Of a stretch of 64,000 bases of DNA, positions 12,121 to 22,555 are shown piece after piece. The DNA is from Symsagittifera roscoffensis (taxonomy: Eukaryota; Xenacoelomorpha; Acoela; Convolutidae): positions 18,760,660 to 18,824,659 of the forward strand of contig NC_087069.1 of assembly GCF_963678635.1 (NCBI RefSeq), read 5' to 3'. Numbering within the stretch: position 1 is the first letter of the stretch; every line of letters begins with the position of its first letter. Made by a program: the position numbers and the translations under genes. A model generated the notes under the pieces. It did no database searches. It was not told the origin of the DNA and saw only the letters and a program-made list of their open reading frames with translations.

Positions 12121-13683
12121 AATGACACGGTGATTACCACCTTTGTGCCTCCTAGCCTGGAAACACGCTTGGGGACGGTCCCGGCCGTCACGAACTACAG
12201 ACAACAGAGTTCCAGCGAACCAGGTCAAAGGACGGACGTTCAGGATCGATTGGGAGAAGCGCCGGTGAGGAGGACCATTCATCCTAGGAGAAGAATAGGG
12301 CCAGTCAACCCAATGGAAGAGGCAACTGGCACGTCCAGATCAGACACGAGATCGGAGACGACAAGTACCAGTCGAGAAGAGAGACGCCCAGATAGAGGCT
12401 CATTGATGTGGTCAAGACCCATACCATCTCCCTGGCATGTGTACAAGGACGAACTAATGAAGCTTGATCTCCAGAGGGTGAGCTTCATCGAGGACGCCAG
12501 GAGGATGCTGAATGGAGCGAGGCTATCCGTCAGTAGACTTTACTCGATAACAGGCGTAGACTGGTTAATAGCCGCTGGCATAAATTTCAGCTCCACGACG
12601 GCCTTGAGATTTGCCGACCTAGAGGGACTGCCCTCTAATCACACAATGGGACCAGTGAACGCAAGACCATTGCAGGACGTGAGGTTGAATCATGATGAAG
12701 GTAATCGAGAAGAGAGACCTGGAAAATTTCTGGTAACAAGGGCGCCGATCGGACAACACGTGAAGATGTTCAGGCAGCCGAGCTCACCCCCAGGTCATGT
12801 GAAAGATAGAATATACCGGAAACAAGTGAGTCAAGATGGTGACGTCCAAAGGTACGGCGGATTGAAAGCGATAAAGAAAGATGAGACCATCTTTGCCGCG
12901 TACGACAAAGCAGAAATGAGGAAGACCAAAATTATGATAGTAGCGAATTCAGAGTTCGTGTACACTTCTAAGTCTCTGTTTTGGCCGGATGTCATAATGT
13001 TGGCAGCGGTCGACCTGGACCTACTGCAAGCCGTATCTCTGGCAACAGGGGTACAAAGACAGACGGACATGAACCCAGTCACGATCGTGTTTGCTGGCAT
13101 CAATGACCACTTGCACAGTAGAGGTTTTCTGAGCAGACTCAGAGATCCTGCAATGGCACAAAATGCAGTGTGGCCAGTGATAAAGGATAGCCTGGAGTCA
13201 ATGGGTGAAGTGGTGGATGCGACGAAGGAGGGGTCGGTCAACAAGGTGACACCGAGAGTAGTATTCGCGCTATCTCCGGGGTACGCATGTCTCCCGGATG
13301 GATTGAAATTCGTGTATACGATCGTGACCTTGCTTTCGGAAGGGAAATATGATGTGATCATATCAGCCCCAAATTGCATGATAGAGATGGAGAACCTGAG
13401 ACCACTCAGGGCTGAGCTACCTGAGGTGTGGTCAGATATCTCGAACGCGATGAGAGGATTCAGGGACCATGCGCTGCACATGTTAGTGTTGGATGAGGTG
13501 CTGGGGTTGGAAATGTCCAACTTCAGTCGACAGCTCAAACTTAAACCGAGAATAGACGATGACCATCGAGTGGTCACAGCGATGTCAAACGACTTATGGT
13601 TCCGAGCAATGGAAGTAACAGCTGAAAGCTCGAGAAAAAAAATTCACAGGAGACTAGAGCTCATTTGGAGGCGATGGTTTTGA
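12121..13683 (+). mobile_element. Element A accessory block: second domain with N-D motif, possibly diverged SGNH-like
   Basis: A Thr/Ser/Arg-rich linker leads to a well-conserved globular region. It contains TGVDWLIAAGINFSSTTALR, KIMIVANSEFVYTSKSLFWP, VIMLAAVDLDLLQAVSLATG, VTIVFAGINDHLHSRGFLSR, VVFALSPGYACLPDGLKFVY and MRGFRDHALHMLVLDEVLGL. The strand followed by AGINDH resembles block III (GxND) of SGNH hydrolases, so this may be a second, inactive SGNH-like fold. That is inference only. It is more than 95 percent similar by eye to the B copy at 28,730-29,640. Confidence 0.45.
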
Positions 13684-15840
13684 GAACCAAACCGGAGGCC
13701 AACCAATGGTTACATCTAAAACTTCGAGTAGCGGCATTGGGTGCAGATGCTTTTGAGCAAGGCCCTATAATGATGAAGAAAATCAATGTCTACTTGTTGA
13801 AGGAGGTAAACTTAGCGGAAAATGCTGAAGAAAAGACGGCTGAGTTTGTGAATAGAATGTGCCAGATTACCTTGGAAACCTTCTGGACCCAGGAAGTGAA
13901 AGGGGAAGAAGGCTTTGAGCGAACAGATATCATGCTGGAAGGGTTGGGAGCCGGATGGACCGCGTCCTTCTTGGCGAAAATTTACCCGAAACTTTCTCAT
14001 TACTTGATAAAGGAATTTCTCCAAGCAGTAGAGGAAGTATCGATTGTGGAGCTACTAGCCTTGTTTGTGACGTTTGGAGCAGAGAGTTTTGTGAAAGGAC
14101 CGGCGGTACTGCTCACCGAAGGAATTCAGAATCTGCGGTTAGATGGACTTCTAACGTTGATTGCGATTACTCACGGAAACTTGGGAGGATTAATGAAACT
14201 GACACGTTAACCAGAGCAGATGAAGGAAAGGGTGAGAAAATTGGACATGAAGCGTTGATCAGAGGAGCCACGGAGTTTGTGACAGTGATATATGGACCAG
14301 CAGTCACATTTGCGTTCCCTGATGTCAAGGTGGAGGCGTACAGGAGGTCGGTGCTGCACCTGAACCTCATATCGGCAGTGGACGGCAGTGCGCTGAACTG
14401 GTGTGAGCAGCACGTGTTGCGGGAGCTCATGAGCGAAGATCTGTTGTTTGCGAAGATATCAGAGCCAGAAATGACGGTCATCAATTTTGACGATCACTTC
14501 CGTGATCGCATGGGAGAAGTAGAAAGAGGACACATCGAGGTGTTTCCGAAGCTTTGGAATCTGAGACCCTATGATAAAACGAATGGTGAGATAACCAGAG
14601 TGCCTCGTCTCACTGCAGCATATCACAATGTGAGAGAAGAGACGAAAGATTGGGGTGATTACGAGAAGCTGCCGGAAGAAAACCCCGAATTCCCTCTGAT
14701 AAGAAGGATGTTGCTCGGAGCAGTCTCCGTGGTACAAACTCCTAGGTTGAGAGCATTTGAAACCAATGAAAGGAGAATAGGGAATTTCGTGGGAACGATG
14801 GATCCATACTTTGTGGGGAGAAATGCCGCCGTGTTACAGTGCACACGATTTGCCTATACGGATCAAGCGACGAGAAGGCGAATAAGCAACGCCGCGACTC
14901 CCAAGCCTGGAAGATTTGACGAGGAATGGGCGCGATTAGGCTTAGCGCCTATGAAGATGAGAGGCAGTACCGAACTGTCTGAGGCCTCCTTGATCCTGAC
15001 TAGTGTGAAACCGGAATTGAAAGTAGGAGGAACGCTGCAGGCGAGAACCTTCCTAGCACCCTTCGGCTGCGAGGAAATCAAAGTGGTCCATGGAGAGGAG
15101 GAAGATGGATCAGCAGGCACACTGATCATACCGAAATTTCCGGAAGGAACCGACAATGAGAAGCAAGGACCCTCGAGCTCAAAGAAGGATATGTCAGAAG
15201 GAGATGACGGACAGGGAGGAAGCCGTCAAGCGTAAGAACCCATGCAACAAGATGCAAGTGAAGCTGGTGGGGAAGACGACAGGGCATCGACAGGAGGAGT
15301 ATCCAGCCTGGATTTCAATATCTTCAGTGATCTTGAGAACAACGCGGATACGTTGGAGACGACTGAGCCAGCGGATGAAGACATTTCGACACTGAAACCT
15401 CCGTCAGCCTTTATGGAAATGAAACGGAATTTGCCTGAGAGCAGCTCTCCTGGCAATTCAAGAAGTAACGAACAAAGAATCCTCATGGAATCACCTAGAA
15501 CAAGAAGAATAGAGGGCTCAGCCAGAGTACCTCTCTTGGGACGTTGCCCGAAGAAGAGTGGGAAGTACATCATCAAGACCATGAAAGTAGGACGGGATGC
15601 AGATTGGACAGAGTGGCGTTCATGGAAGAGGTCTGGACAGTGGTTCAGAGCTATGGGACACAGTCCATTTTGAAAACAGGTCTCAACCGACCATTGATGC
15701 GGGAAGTCCTTGACAAACTTGATGAGTGTGAAGGGAGATTGAGTGAGTTGTTGATTGACTCAGCCACTGATGAAAGTGAAGCGAACTCTCCCATCAAGAT
15801 GACACGGCCGGATGGTAAAGGAGAGGTGGTGTAGCCGTCA
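13684..15840 (+). mobile_element. Element A accessory block: unassigned region 1
   Basis: Coding sequence of unknown function, conserved in B (about 26,460-28,680). Mostly alpha-helical segments such as LLALFVTFGAESFVKGPAVL, FVTVIYGPAVTFAFPDVKVE, AYRRSVLHLNLISAVDGSAL, WCEQHVLRELMSEDLLFAKI and IRRMLLGAVSVVQTPRLRAF. It ends in a low-complexity Gly/Ser/Asp/Glu-rich stretch (about 15,150-15,450). No catalytic motif, zinc motif, signal peptide or membrane segment recognised. Might be a structural or nucleic-acid-handling protein, but nothing seen decides this. Confidence 0.5.
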
Positions 15841-18800
15841 AGAACCAGGAGGGGGACGATGCGATCAAAATTGGTGATTGATAAGATCAATGAGATGAAG
15901 ATGAAGTTAGGCAGCAAGTTGATGCCGAGGAGAGTGGGAAAGACGAAGGTGGATTCAGAGATATCAATGAAAACTGTCAATTCAGCGAAACGAAAATGAG
16001 TCGAAGAAGCCATGGATTTGGGACAAGGTGATTATCAATTACCTGGCACGAACAGAATGTTAACCGATGTAGCGATGGTGCCACCCATTCTCGTGGCAGG
16101 GATAAAGTTAACAGGTTACAAATCCAGAAGGAGTGACCGCACTCTGACTGGAGCAACCTTAGAAATGGAAATACTTAGCCAATGTGTAGAAAGCTCGATG
16201 AAAGACTTTAAACCATCTCCCATGAACCACGGAAAGGGAAGTGTCACAGGACAACTAGTACCAGTGGAATATAACCGAATGACAGTGTCGGAGACTGTGT
16301 CAATAGATGAACCCGCCGGTGGATACATGGAGATGTTAGAATACCGAAACTCGGCTAGAGGGTATGTGATGGCTCTGGAAGACGAAATGGCCATGGAAGG
16401 TTATCTGGAGACGATGTTGCGAGGCACCACCCTCAAACAGAAGGCGTATGGAACTTTAGCGTCATCCGAGATGCAGGCGGAAACGATCGAGCAGTTAGTG
16501 AGCCTTCCATGGAAAGCAGTGGTGTTGAAGTACTTCGAGGAGGAAATGAGGACTGCGCCGAGATTACACGCTCTCATGGCAGTACCCTACGTAAGAACCG
16601 AATTACAACTGAGGTTCGCCTGCGCATGATTGGATTAACTCGCGGGGAATATGACTCAGAAGAAAGGAAAAGGTCAAAAGAAGACAAAGTTTTCCTTATG
16701 ACGAACCTGAGGGATCTGATAACCCAAGAGGGAGCAGCAGTAGCGTGCGCGAAGCGGAGAGACGCTCTCTGTTTCATTCAATTCATGATAGAGCAGATTT
16801 CAGTACCAGCATTGATCAGCTGTGCCAAGATGTTGAGGGAGGGCGATGAACGAGCAAAAGCATTACTCTTGCTGGCACTGCTGGAGATGCATCAAAGCAA
16901 GTCGATGAGGGTGAATATGAAAGAACCCGAGGAGTTAGAGTCCATGAGAAAGATAGACGAAATCAGGAGATTTTCAAACAAGGACATGAGACTCACTAAA
17001 GAATCTATGGAGGCACTACCGAAATGCAGTGAGTACTGGACCGATCAAGAAGAAGTCATACAGCTACGTGTCCGGAATCATAGGGATAGCGTACAACCAT
17101 TTCCTGAGTGAAGACATACGCGATTGCTTCTTCGATTATGGGCAGGCAGTGTTGCTAAGATTCTGGACGTCGAGAATTGTAACAATTAAGAGCGCTAATA
17201 ACCCACAGACCAAATTGGGACTGGTCTTGGAAGAAGAGGTGACTGCACCTTCCGCACCAAAAATTGACAAAAGAGTGGAGTTCGGGTTGGGATTCTCAGA
17301 TGAACTACTGAGAACGAGCTTGATGGTAGTGTGCGAACTGATGAGACCATCATGGTGTCCTAGTCCCAATGCTGACTCGATATTACGGGCGACACACGAC
17401 GTGCAGAGGGAGCTGAATGCAGATTGTAACCTGCGTGACCTGAACATCATATATAATGTGATGATAACTGCCTCTAGGAGCAACGGGGAAGACAAAGTGG
17501 AGTTGCCTGGCTGGGGACCAGAAGAATGGGTTAAACCTGGCAGCTGTCTGGCGGAAGTCTCTGGACTGGAAGGTCACGTTTGTGGAGGTCTGGATTGTGT
17601 AAAAACCCTAGAGAGACAACGCAAGCAATTGACGATATTGTTTGGGAATGTCGTGATGAAAGCAAGAACGGAAACGGAACTGATCGCAGACTGCCATGGA
17701 GGAACCGAGGTGAATCTAGTGACTGCACTAGGATTCTACAGCATGTTTGGTTCTCTAGAGTCACTATTGAATCTAGAACAGAAACATGAGATGGTCACAG
17801 CCATCAGTGTAGAAGTGTTCCCAGGAGTTCTGCAAACTGAGAAAAAGTACATAGAAAAATGGAGGGAAGCGATCGAGACGGAAATGAACATCAGACATAT
17901 TGAGTCTTATTGTAGACCATCAGGAGAACGATATCTGATGGGATCGACATTGGCTCCAATGTGCAAGAGCAGATACCCGGTACATTTCGTAGCTGTGGAT
18001 GTAAAGAGTACGAGAACGATCGTGGATCAAGCCTTCTCAGTGCCAAAGTGTGTGAGACTAACGAGAATGTCCGAAAAAATCTTACGAGTTGCTATGTAAG
18101 ATGTTCTCAGCAGTTCCAGAGAGAACAAAGGAGGAGTTGGAATCGATACTGGGAAGGAAGTTTATGGAATACGTGAGTAGGAACTTCAGTGACTTTGAAA
18201 GACAGAAACAGAGAGGATCAACCGTTACGGATTACAATACAGTAGACAAGAATGATGAAGTCCACCGAGCGATTATGGAAGTGGAACCATTTCTGGAAGC
18301 TTCGGGAAAACGTAATTGGAGGAGCATCATTTTGACACATGACGAGTTTCCCTGCCACTGCTTGCTGCAGATCTGGTGGTATCCCGAGCGTAGTAATCTG
18401 GTGTTGATCTGGGACTCTGGAGAGCTGCTCTCCATGGGTTTACCAGACTCATCACGGCCCATAACGATAGTGATAGTAGGAGTTATGATGGCGATACGAT
18501 GGCTGGAGGCTCATGTGAGAGAAAACAATAGACAGGAGGCACCGACGAGAAAACAGTTGCAGAAACTGGATTGTCTAAAAGATTTAGATCTTTTTGAGAC
18601 AATGTGCAAGATCCTAAACATTCCGATGGAAGTGAAAAAGATATGGGCAAGAAGATGATTAATGCCATGGTTCAGAGCTAACATGACTGCATGGTTGTAC
18701 GAATATGCCAAAAAGCATATGTCGAAGCACGGCAGAGTGTACAGTGGATATCAACTGGAAATTGGAGCAGGAGCTTTCAAGCGAGCTTTCGTGACTCATC

Positions 18801-19096
18801 GGAATGCAGTGACCACCGCTGTGAAGAGAATTTCCAGGACTATTGATCGTAGTGGAAAGGAGAAGGAAGAGATGTTGAAGGAAGATTTGGAGAGAAACGT
18901 GACGTTGTGTCTCCAAAACAGCTTCTGCCGAAACAGAGAATCTAACGTGGATCCCCTTCCTTGTTGCAAACAGAGGGTAGAAGAGCAGAAGTGTTGGAGG
19001 ACTTCCAACAGCGTCAGAATAGCTAACGATGTGTTGCAAGACACAGAAACTGAAAGTGCAGAGTCAGTGTCACTGGCGGAAGAGATGGAACATTGA
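15841..19096 (+). mobile_element. Element A accessory block: unassigned region 2 to end of coding
   Basis: Continues the accessory coding sequence. Recognisable conserved stretches are DYQLPGTNRMLTDVAMVPPI, ALEDEMAMEGYLETML, ISVPALISCAKMLREGDERA (a HEAT/ARM-like helical pair is possible), VTGIIGIAYN in the B copy, CFFDYGQAVLLRFWTSRIVT, LLQIWWYPERSNLVLIWDSG, PITIVIVGVMMAIRWLEAHV and a cysteine-bearing tail NSFCRNRESNVDPLPCCKQR. The coding part ends in an acidic tail near 19,096. I recognise no family. The hydrophobic run ITIVIVGVMMAI is short and sits mid-domain, so I do not call it a membrane anchor. Confidence 0.5.
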
Positions 19097-19908
19097 CAAA
19101 CGGTCGAAAGAACAAGAGGCAAAAAGAAAGAAAATTAGAAAAATTTAAAAGTTTTAGAACTTCTAAACGACGAAAAGAAGAGAAAAAAAGGAGTGACGAA
19201 AGAGAAGAAGTTAAAACTCAGAATTGTTTTATGTGTGCGAAAAAACTCAAGTTGTAATTGAAAACTGAAACATTTAGTTGAGCTTTGAACATTAAAGAAA
19301 TTGTTGCATTTATAAATTTGCATTTTGATTTTAATTAGTGGCTTTAGAGACACTTACTATTTATTTAGAAAGGCTTGAGTAAAGCGTATATTTAAATATT
19401 CCAGCCTGCATGACTGTTTTTATTCAACTAGGAGAACTGATCACTTTGTGGTGATATGAAAGGCTTGGGTAATCTCCCGAAGAGGGAGATTGTTTCATTG
19501 TTCTTTCTAACCACAGAGTTTCTCATTTTTAATATTCAGGACAAAAACAAGCAAGATTTCCGAAGGGAAGAAGCATAGTAGGATAATTTTAGCTTGTTGG
19601 TTGGCAGGACTGTCCTGCAAATCAACATCTTTTAAAAATCTAGGAGAAAAAGTTTTTAATCAGGGCATTGACAATGGAAGTCAAAAAAGATGTTTTTATC
19701 TTAGATCATATCCTCAATCTGCAGATTAATGAAGAAATTTGAAGGCAATAGTGATGTAGTATGATGCCATTTATATTCTGCAGTGAGCCGATAGGACGCG
19801 GATAAAAGTAATTTCGTGCATTTTGTAAATTCTGTTCGATGACACTGTACCAATTTTACGAACATTGCGAGATTCAATGAGGACATTGACCGGACTGTCC
19901 GGGGAGTA
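19097..19908 (+). mobile_element. Element A 3' noncoding region with hairpin and polypurine tract
   Basis: AT-rich stretch between accessory coding and LTR. A perfect hairpin lies at 19,471-19,491 (8-bp stem AATCTCCC/GGGAGATT, loop GAAGA), unchanged in B (22,143-22,163). A 15-base near-palindrome GCAGGACTGTCCTGC is near 19,604. The polypurine-tract candidate is GGGGAG at 19,901-19,906, directly before the LTR, inside the 11-mer TGTCCGGGGAG that also recurs within pol. Plus-strand DNA synthesis of LTR elements starts at such a tract. Confidence 0.7.
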
Positions 19909-20448
19909 TGTGACATTCGACCAGAATAGACAAAAATGCAGACGCAGCAATTTCGAGTTTTTAGCAGCGAACCTTCCGAATTGGCGGTTTTGAAGGAATA
20001 AGAGCGTTATTCGAACGATTGGACATATCGTGAAGGCTGAAGAATTCGGAAATTCCTAAAATTTAAAAAATCAAATTGATGACGTAACAATTGTAAGAAA
20101 CGTCAAAAACGGCCATTTTGGAGATAGAAACGTCAAAAACGGCCATCAAAAACACAACAACATTAGTTGCGATAGCGATAACGACAAAAATTTTGATTGG
20201 AAAACAACAACAAATTGCAGAGTTAACAGAGACCGTTCCGAGTTGCAATTCTTGTGTCGCTACAGTAGTTGCAAGGCCGTTGCGAGCAACGGTGAAGGGT
20301 GGAAGACAGCCTTCCGGAAGGAAGATAAGGGTCTTATTTCCCCGGATTCAAGAAGCCGGAGGGGTCTCGGGACTGGAACTTATATCATTTTATACAAACT
20401 TTTAGCTTCCCTATTTTGTCCTGAATTGAATTTAATTCGGAAGGTTGG
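19909..20448 (+). repeat. Element A 3' LTR (incomplete at its end)
   Basis: Starts TGTGACATTCGACC right after the polypurine tract and matches the B 5' LTR at about 97 of the first 100 bases by eye. It contains a small direct repeat GAAACGTCAAAAACGGCCAT (20,098 and 20,127 regions), a TGACGTAA CRE-like site, and the common motif GCCGGAGGGGTCTCGGGAC. At 20,448 it passes into an inverted LTR scrap, so its outer end is not present here. Confidence 0.85.
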
Positions 20449-20503
20449 CTGCTAATAATCCAAAATTGCATTTTTGTCCATTCTGGTCGAATGTCAAACC
20501 GTT
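20449..20503 (-). repeat. Inverted scrap of the LTR start
   Basis: On the minus strand this reads like the first 55 bases or so of the LTR (TTTGACATTCGACCAGAATG, then AGCAGCCAACCTTCCGAA). It abuts the plus-strand LTR of element A at a short shared TTCGG, so the two are joined head to head by microhomology. It is probably a leftover of the event that formed the central palindrome. Confidence 0.7.
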
Positions 20504-20875
20504 CAGAATTTGGAAGACTTCAATCATTCTACCGCGTTTGCGTCTATACTAGAGTGTTGGTAGTTTCAAAGTCTGAAGTCGTTTCAAGTAGCTGTATTTG
20601 CGTAGATCTGGAATAATTTTCGTTGCGCGTCGCTGAACATTTTCAATCGTAATTTTGTCTTTTTTAAGGTATGGATTCCATGCCTGATTTGCTTACTCCA
20701 GATGTGTTCTTACTAAGGCTTTGTACAGGGTCGTTAAAATTTCAGAGGTCAGGTTTACGAAACTTTTTCTGATTATCGCGACTATACTGTTTGCCACTTT
20801 TGTCTTTTTGGCGATTTGCTCACGGTAGCTCAAATCAAAGTTTGAAAATTTTGAATTCTAGAACATTCTGACCCT
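20504..20875 (-). mobile_element. LINE fragment (CR1/L2/Jockey-like), C-terminal end of RT ORF2
   Basis: The minus strand encodes, in one frame with two internal stops, the typical end of a non-LTR RT: FDLSYREQIAKKTKVANSIV, SEILTTLYKALVRTHLE, NQAWNPYLKKDKITIENVQR, RATKIIPDLRKYSYLKRLQT, LKLPTL and YRRKRGRMIEVFQILN. The RRATK plus RLxxLxLPTLxYRRxRGxMIEVFxIL signature is standard for CR1/L2/Jockey-group LINEs. The stops (one after THLE, one after LKLPTL) show that it is dead. It sits between the two giant elements. Confidence 0.85.
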
Positions 20876-21219
20876 CATTTTCATTATAATTCCGGTGCAA
20901 ACGCCTTTAACGTTCCATTTTACGTGCGTCGGCGGGTTCGACTGTGCCAATCGTGTGGAATGGCACACGATTTAGCGACGAACCACGAGTCAAGGGTTTT
21001 GACCAGACTCAACGGTAGGCCTCCGCCTTCAGCAATGCACTCGTGAGGGAAATAGCGCAGATGTTAGTTAGGAAATTATAGAAAGGTTGAACAATTTAGT
21101 CTCAAAATAATCAGTCCCAGGATTAATACATCTAAATGTTAATTTTAGAGGTCAACTCTGATTGGCTAATTTTTCAACATGATGGTATAGAACCAAAGTT
21201 TATGTTAAATATTTTAAAT
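20876..21219. other. Spacer at centre of palindrome 1; no gene seen
   Basis: About 340 bases of unique sequence. A hairpin AATCGTGTG-GAATGG-CACACGATT is present near 20,949-20,972. Nothing coding. It could be the LINE 3' end or a piece of the pre-insertion site. Confidence 0.4.
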
Positions 21220-21782
21220 TGTAACATTCGCCCGGAAGATACATATCGACGGAAAATAAAGCTAGGTTCTAAGACGACTGGCCATAATAGGGAAGCTAAA
21301 AGTTTTTATAAGATGATAAAAGTTTCAGTCCCGAGACCCCTCCGGATTCTTGAATCCGGGGAAATAAGACTCTAATTTTCCTTCCGGAAGGCTGTCTTCC
21401 ACCCTTCACCGTTGTTCGCAACGGCCTTGCAACTATTGTAGCGACACAATAGTTGCAACTCGGAACGGTCTCTGCTACTTCTGCAATTTGTTGATGTTTT
21501 CCAATCACTATTCTCGTCGTTATCGCTATCGCATCTAATGTTGTTGTTGTGTTTTTATTCCGGTTTTCTGCCAAAATGGCCGTTTCTGACGTTTCTCAGA
21601 AATCTGACGTCATACTTCGAAAATGTAAAAATTTGAAACACCAGAATATTCTAGCCTTCACCGTTTGACTAATCGTCCCAATAACGTTGCTAATCTCTTA
21701 AAACCGTCAATTCGGAAGGTTAGCTGCTAAAATTTCGAATCTGTTGAAACTGCATTTTGGTCAGTTCTAGTCGAATGTCACA
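21220..21782 (-). repeat. Element B 3' LTR
   Basis: Minus strand starts TGTGACATTCGACTAG directly behind the polypurine tract and ends CGAATGTTACA, giving imperfect terminal inverted repeats typical of LTR ends. Length about 563 bases, against 889 for the 5' LTR. By eye it differs from the other LTRs at about one base in five over the first 100 bases, far more than A 3' LTR differs from B 5' LTR. Confidence 0.85.
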
Positions 21783-22555
21783 TACTCCCCGGACAGTCCG
21801 GTCAATGTCCTCATTGAATCTCGCAATGTTCGTAAAATTGGTACAGTGTCATCGAACAGAATTTACAAAATGCACGAAATTACTTTTATCCGCGTCCTAT
21901 CGGCTCACTGCAGAATATAAATGGCATCATACTACATCACTATTGCCTTCAAATTTCTTCATTAATCTGCAGATTGAGGATATGATCTAAGATAAAAACA
22001 TCTTTTTTGACTTCCATTGTCAATGCCCTGATTAAAAACTTTTTCTCCTAGATTCGACTACAGGAGACTTTCGGAAATCTTGCTTGTTTTTGTCCTGAAT
22101 ATTAAAAATAAGAAACTCTGTGGTTAGAAAGAACAATGAAACAATCTCCCTCTTCGGGAGATTACCCAAGCCTTTCATATCACCACAAAGTGATCAGTTC
22201 TCCTAGTTGATTAAAAGCAGTCATGCAGGCTGGATTATTTGAATATACTCTCCACTCAAGCCTTTCTAAATAAATAGTAAAGAAGTGTCTCTAAAGCCAC
22301 TAATTAAAATCAAAATGCAAATTTATGAATGCAACAAATTCTTTAATGTTCAAAGCTCAACTAAATGTTTCAGTTTTCAATTACAACTTGGTTGCTTAGT
22401 TTCTCACTTGAGTTTTTTCGCACACATAAAACAATTCTGAGTTTTAACTTCTTCTCTTTCGTCACTCCTTTTTTTCTCTTCTTTTCGTCGTTTAGAAGTT
22501 CTAAATCTTCTAAACTCTTCTAATTTTCTTTCTTTTTGCCTCTTTCGACCATTTG
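21783..22555 (-). mobile_element. Element B 3' noncoding region with hairpin and polypurine tract
   Basis: Mirror of 19,097-19,908 in A. Polypurine-tract candidate inside CTCCCCGGACA (plus strand, 21,785-21,795). Hairpin AATCTCCC-TCTTC-GGGAGATT at 22,143-22,163, identical to that in A. No gene. Confidence 0.75.

Larger units (their letters stand above)
1..20448 (+). mobile_element. Element A: giant Ty3/gypsy-type LTR retroelement, 5' part outside window
   Basis: Order seen on the plus strand: gag, protease region, reverse transcriptase, RNase H, integrase, Pol tail with a macro-like domain, accessory coding block, 3' noncoding region and 3' LTR. RT before integrase is the Ty3/gypsy order. 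The left edge of the window falls inside gag. Element B repeats the whole of it as a mirror image. By eye the coding regions of A and B look above 90 percent identical, so the copy is fairly young. It is a fossil with roughly ten or more breaks, and it carries an internal 1.1 kb triplication. The accessory block nearly doubles the coding capacity of an ordinary gypsy element. Confidence 0.93.

Noticed and set aside
10452-19096. Accessory block as an envelope gene
   Set aside because: Position fits, but there is no signal peptide, no convincing transmembrane anchor, no furin-like site and few cysteines; the SGNH domain points elsewhere.
20920-21060. tRNA gene or tRNA-derived SINE (GGTTCGACTG resembles a B box)
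   Set aside because: No A box at the right distance and no cloverleaf could be drawn.
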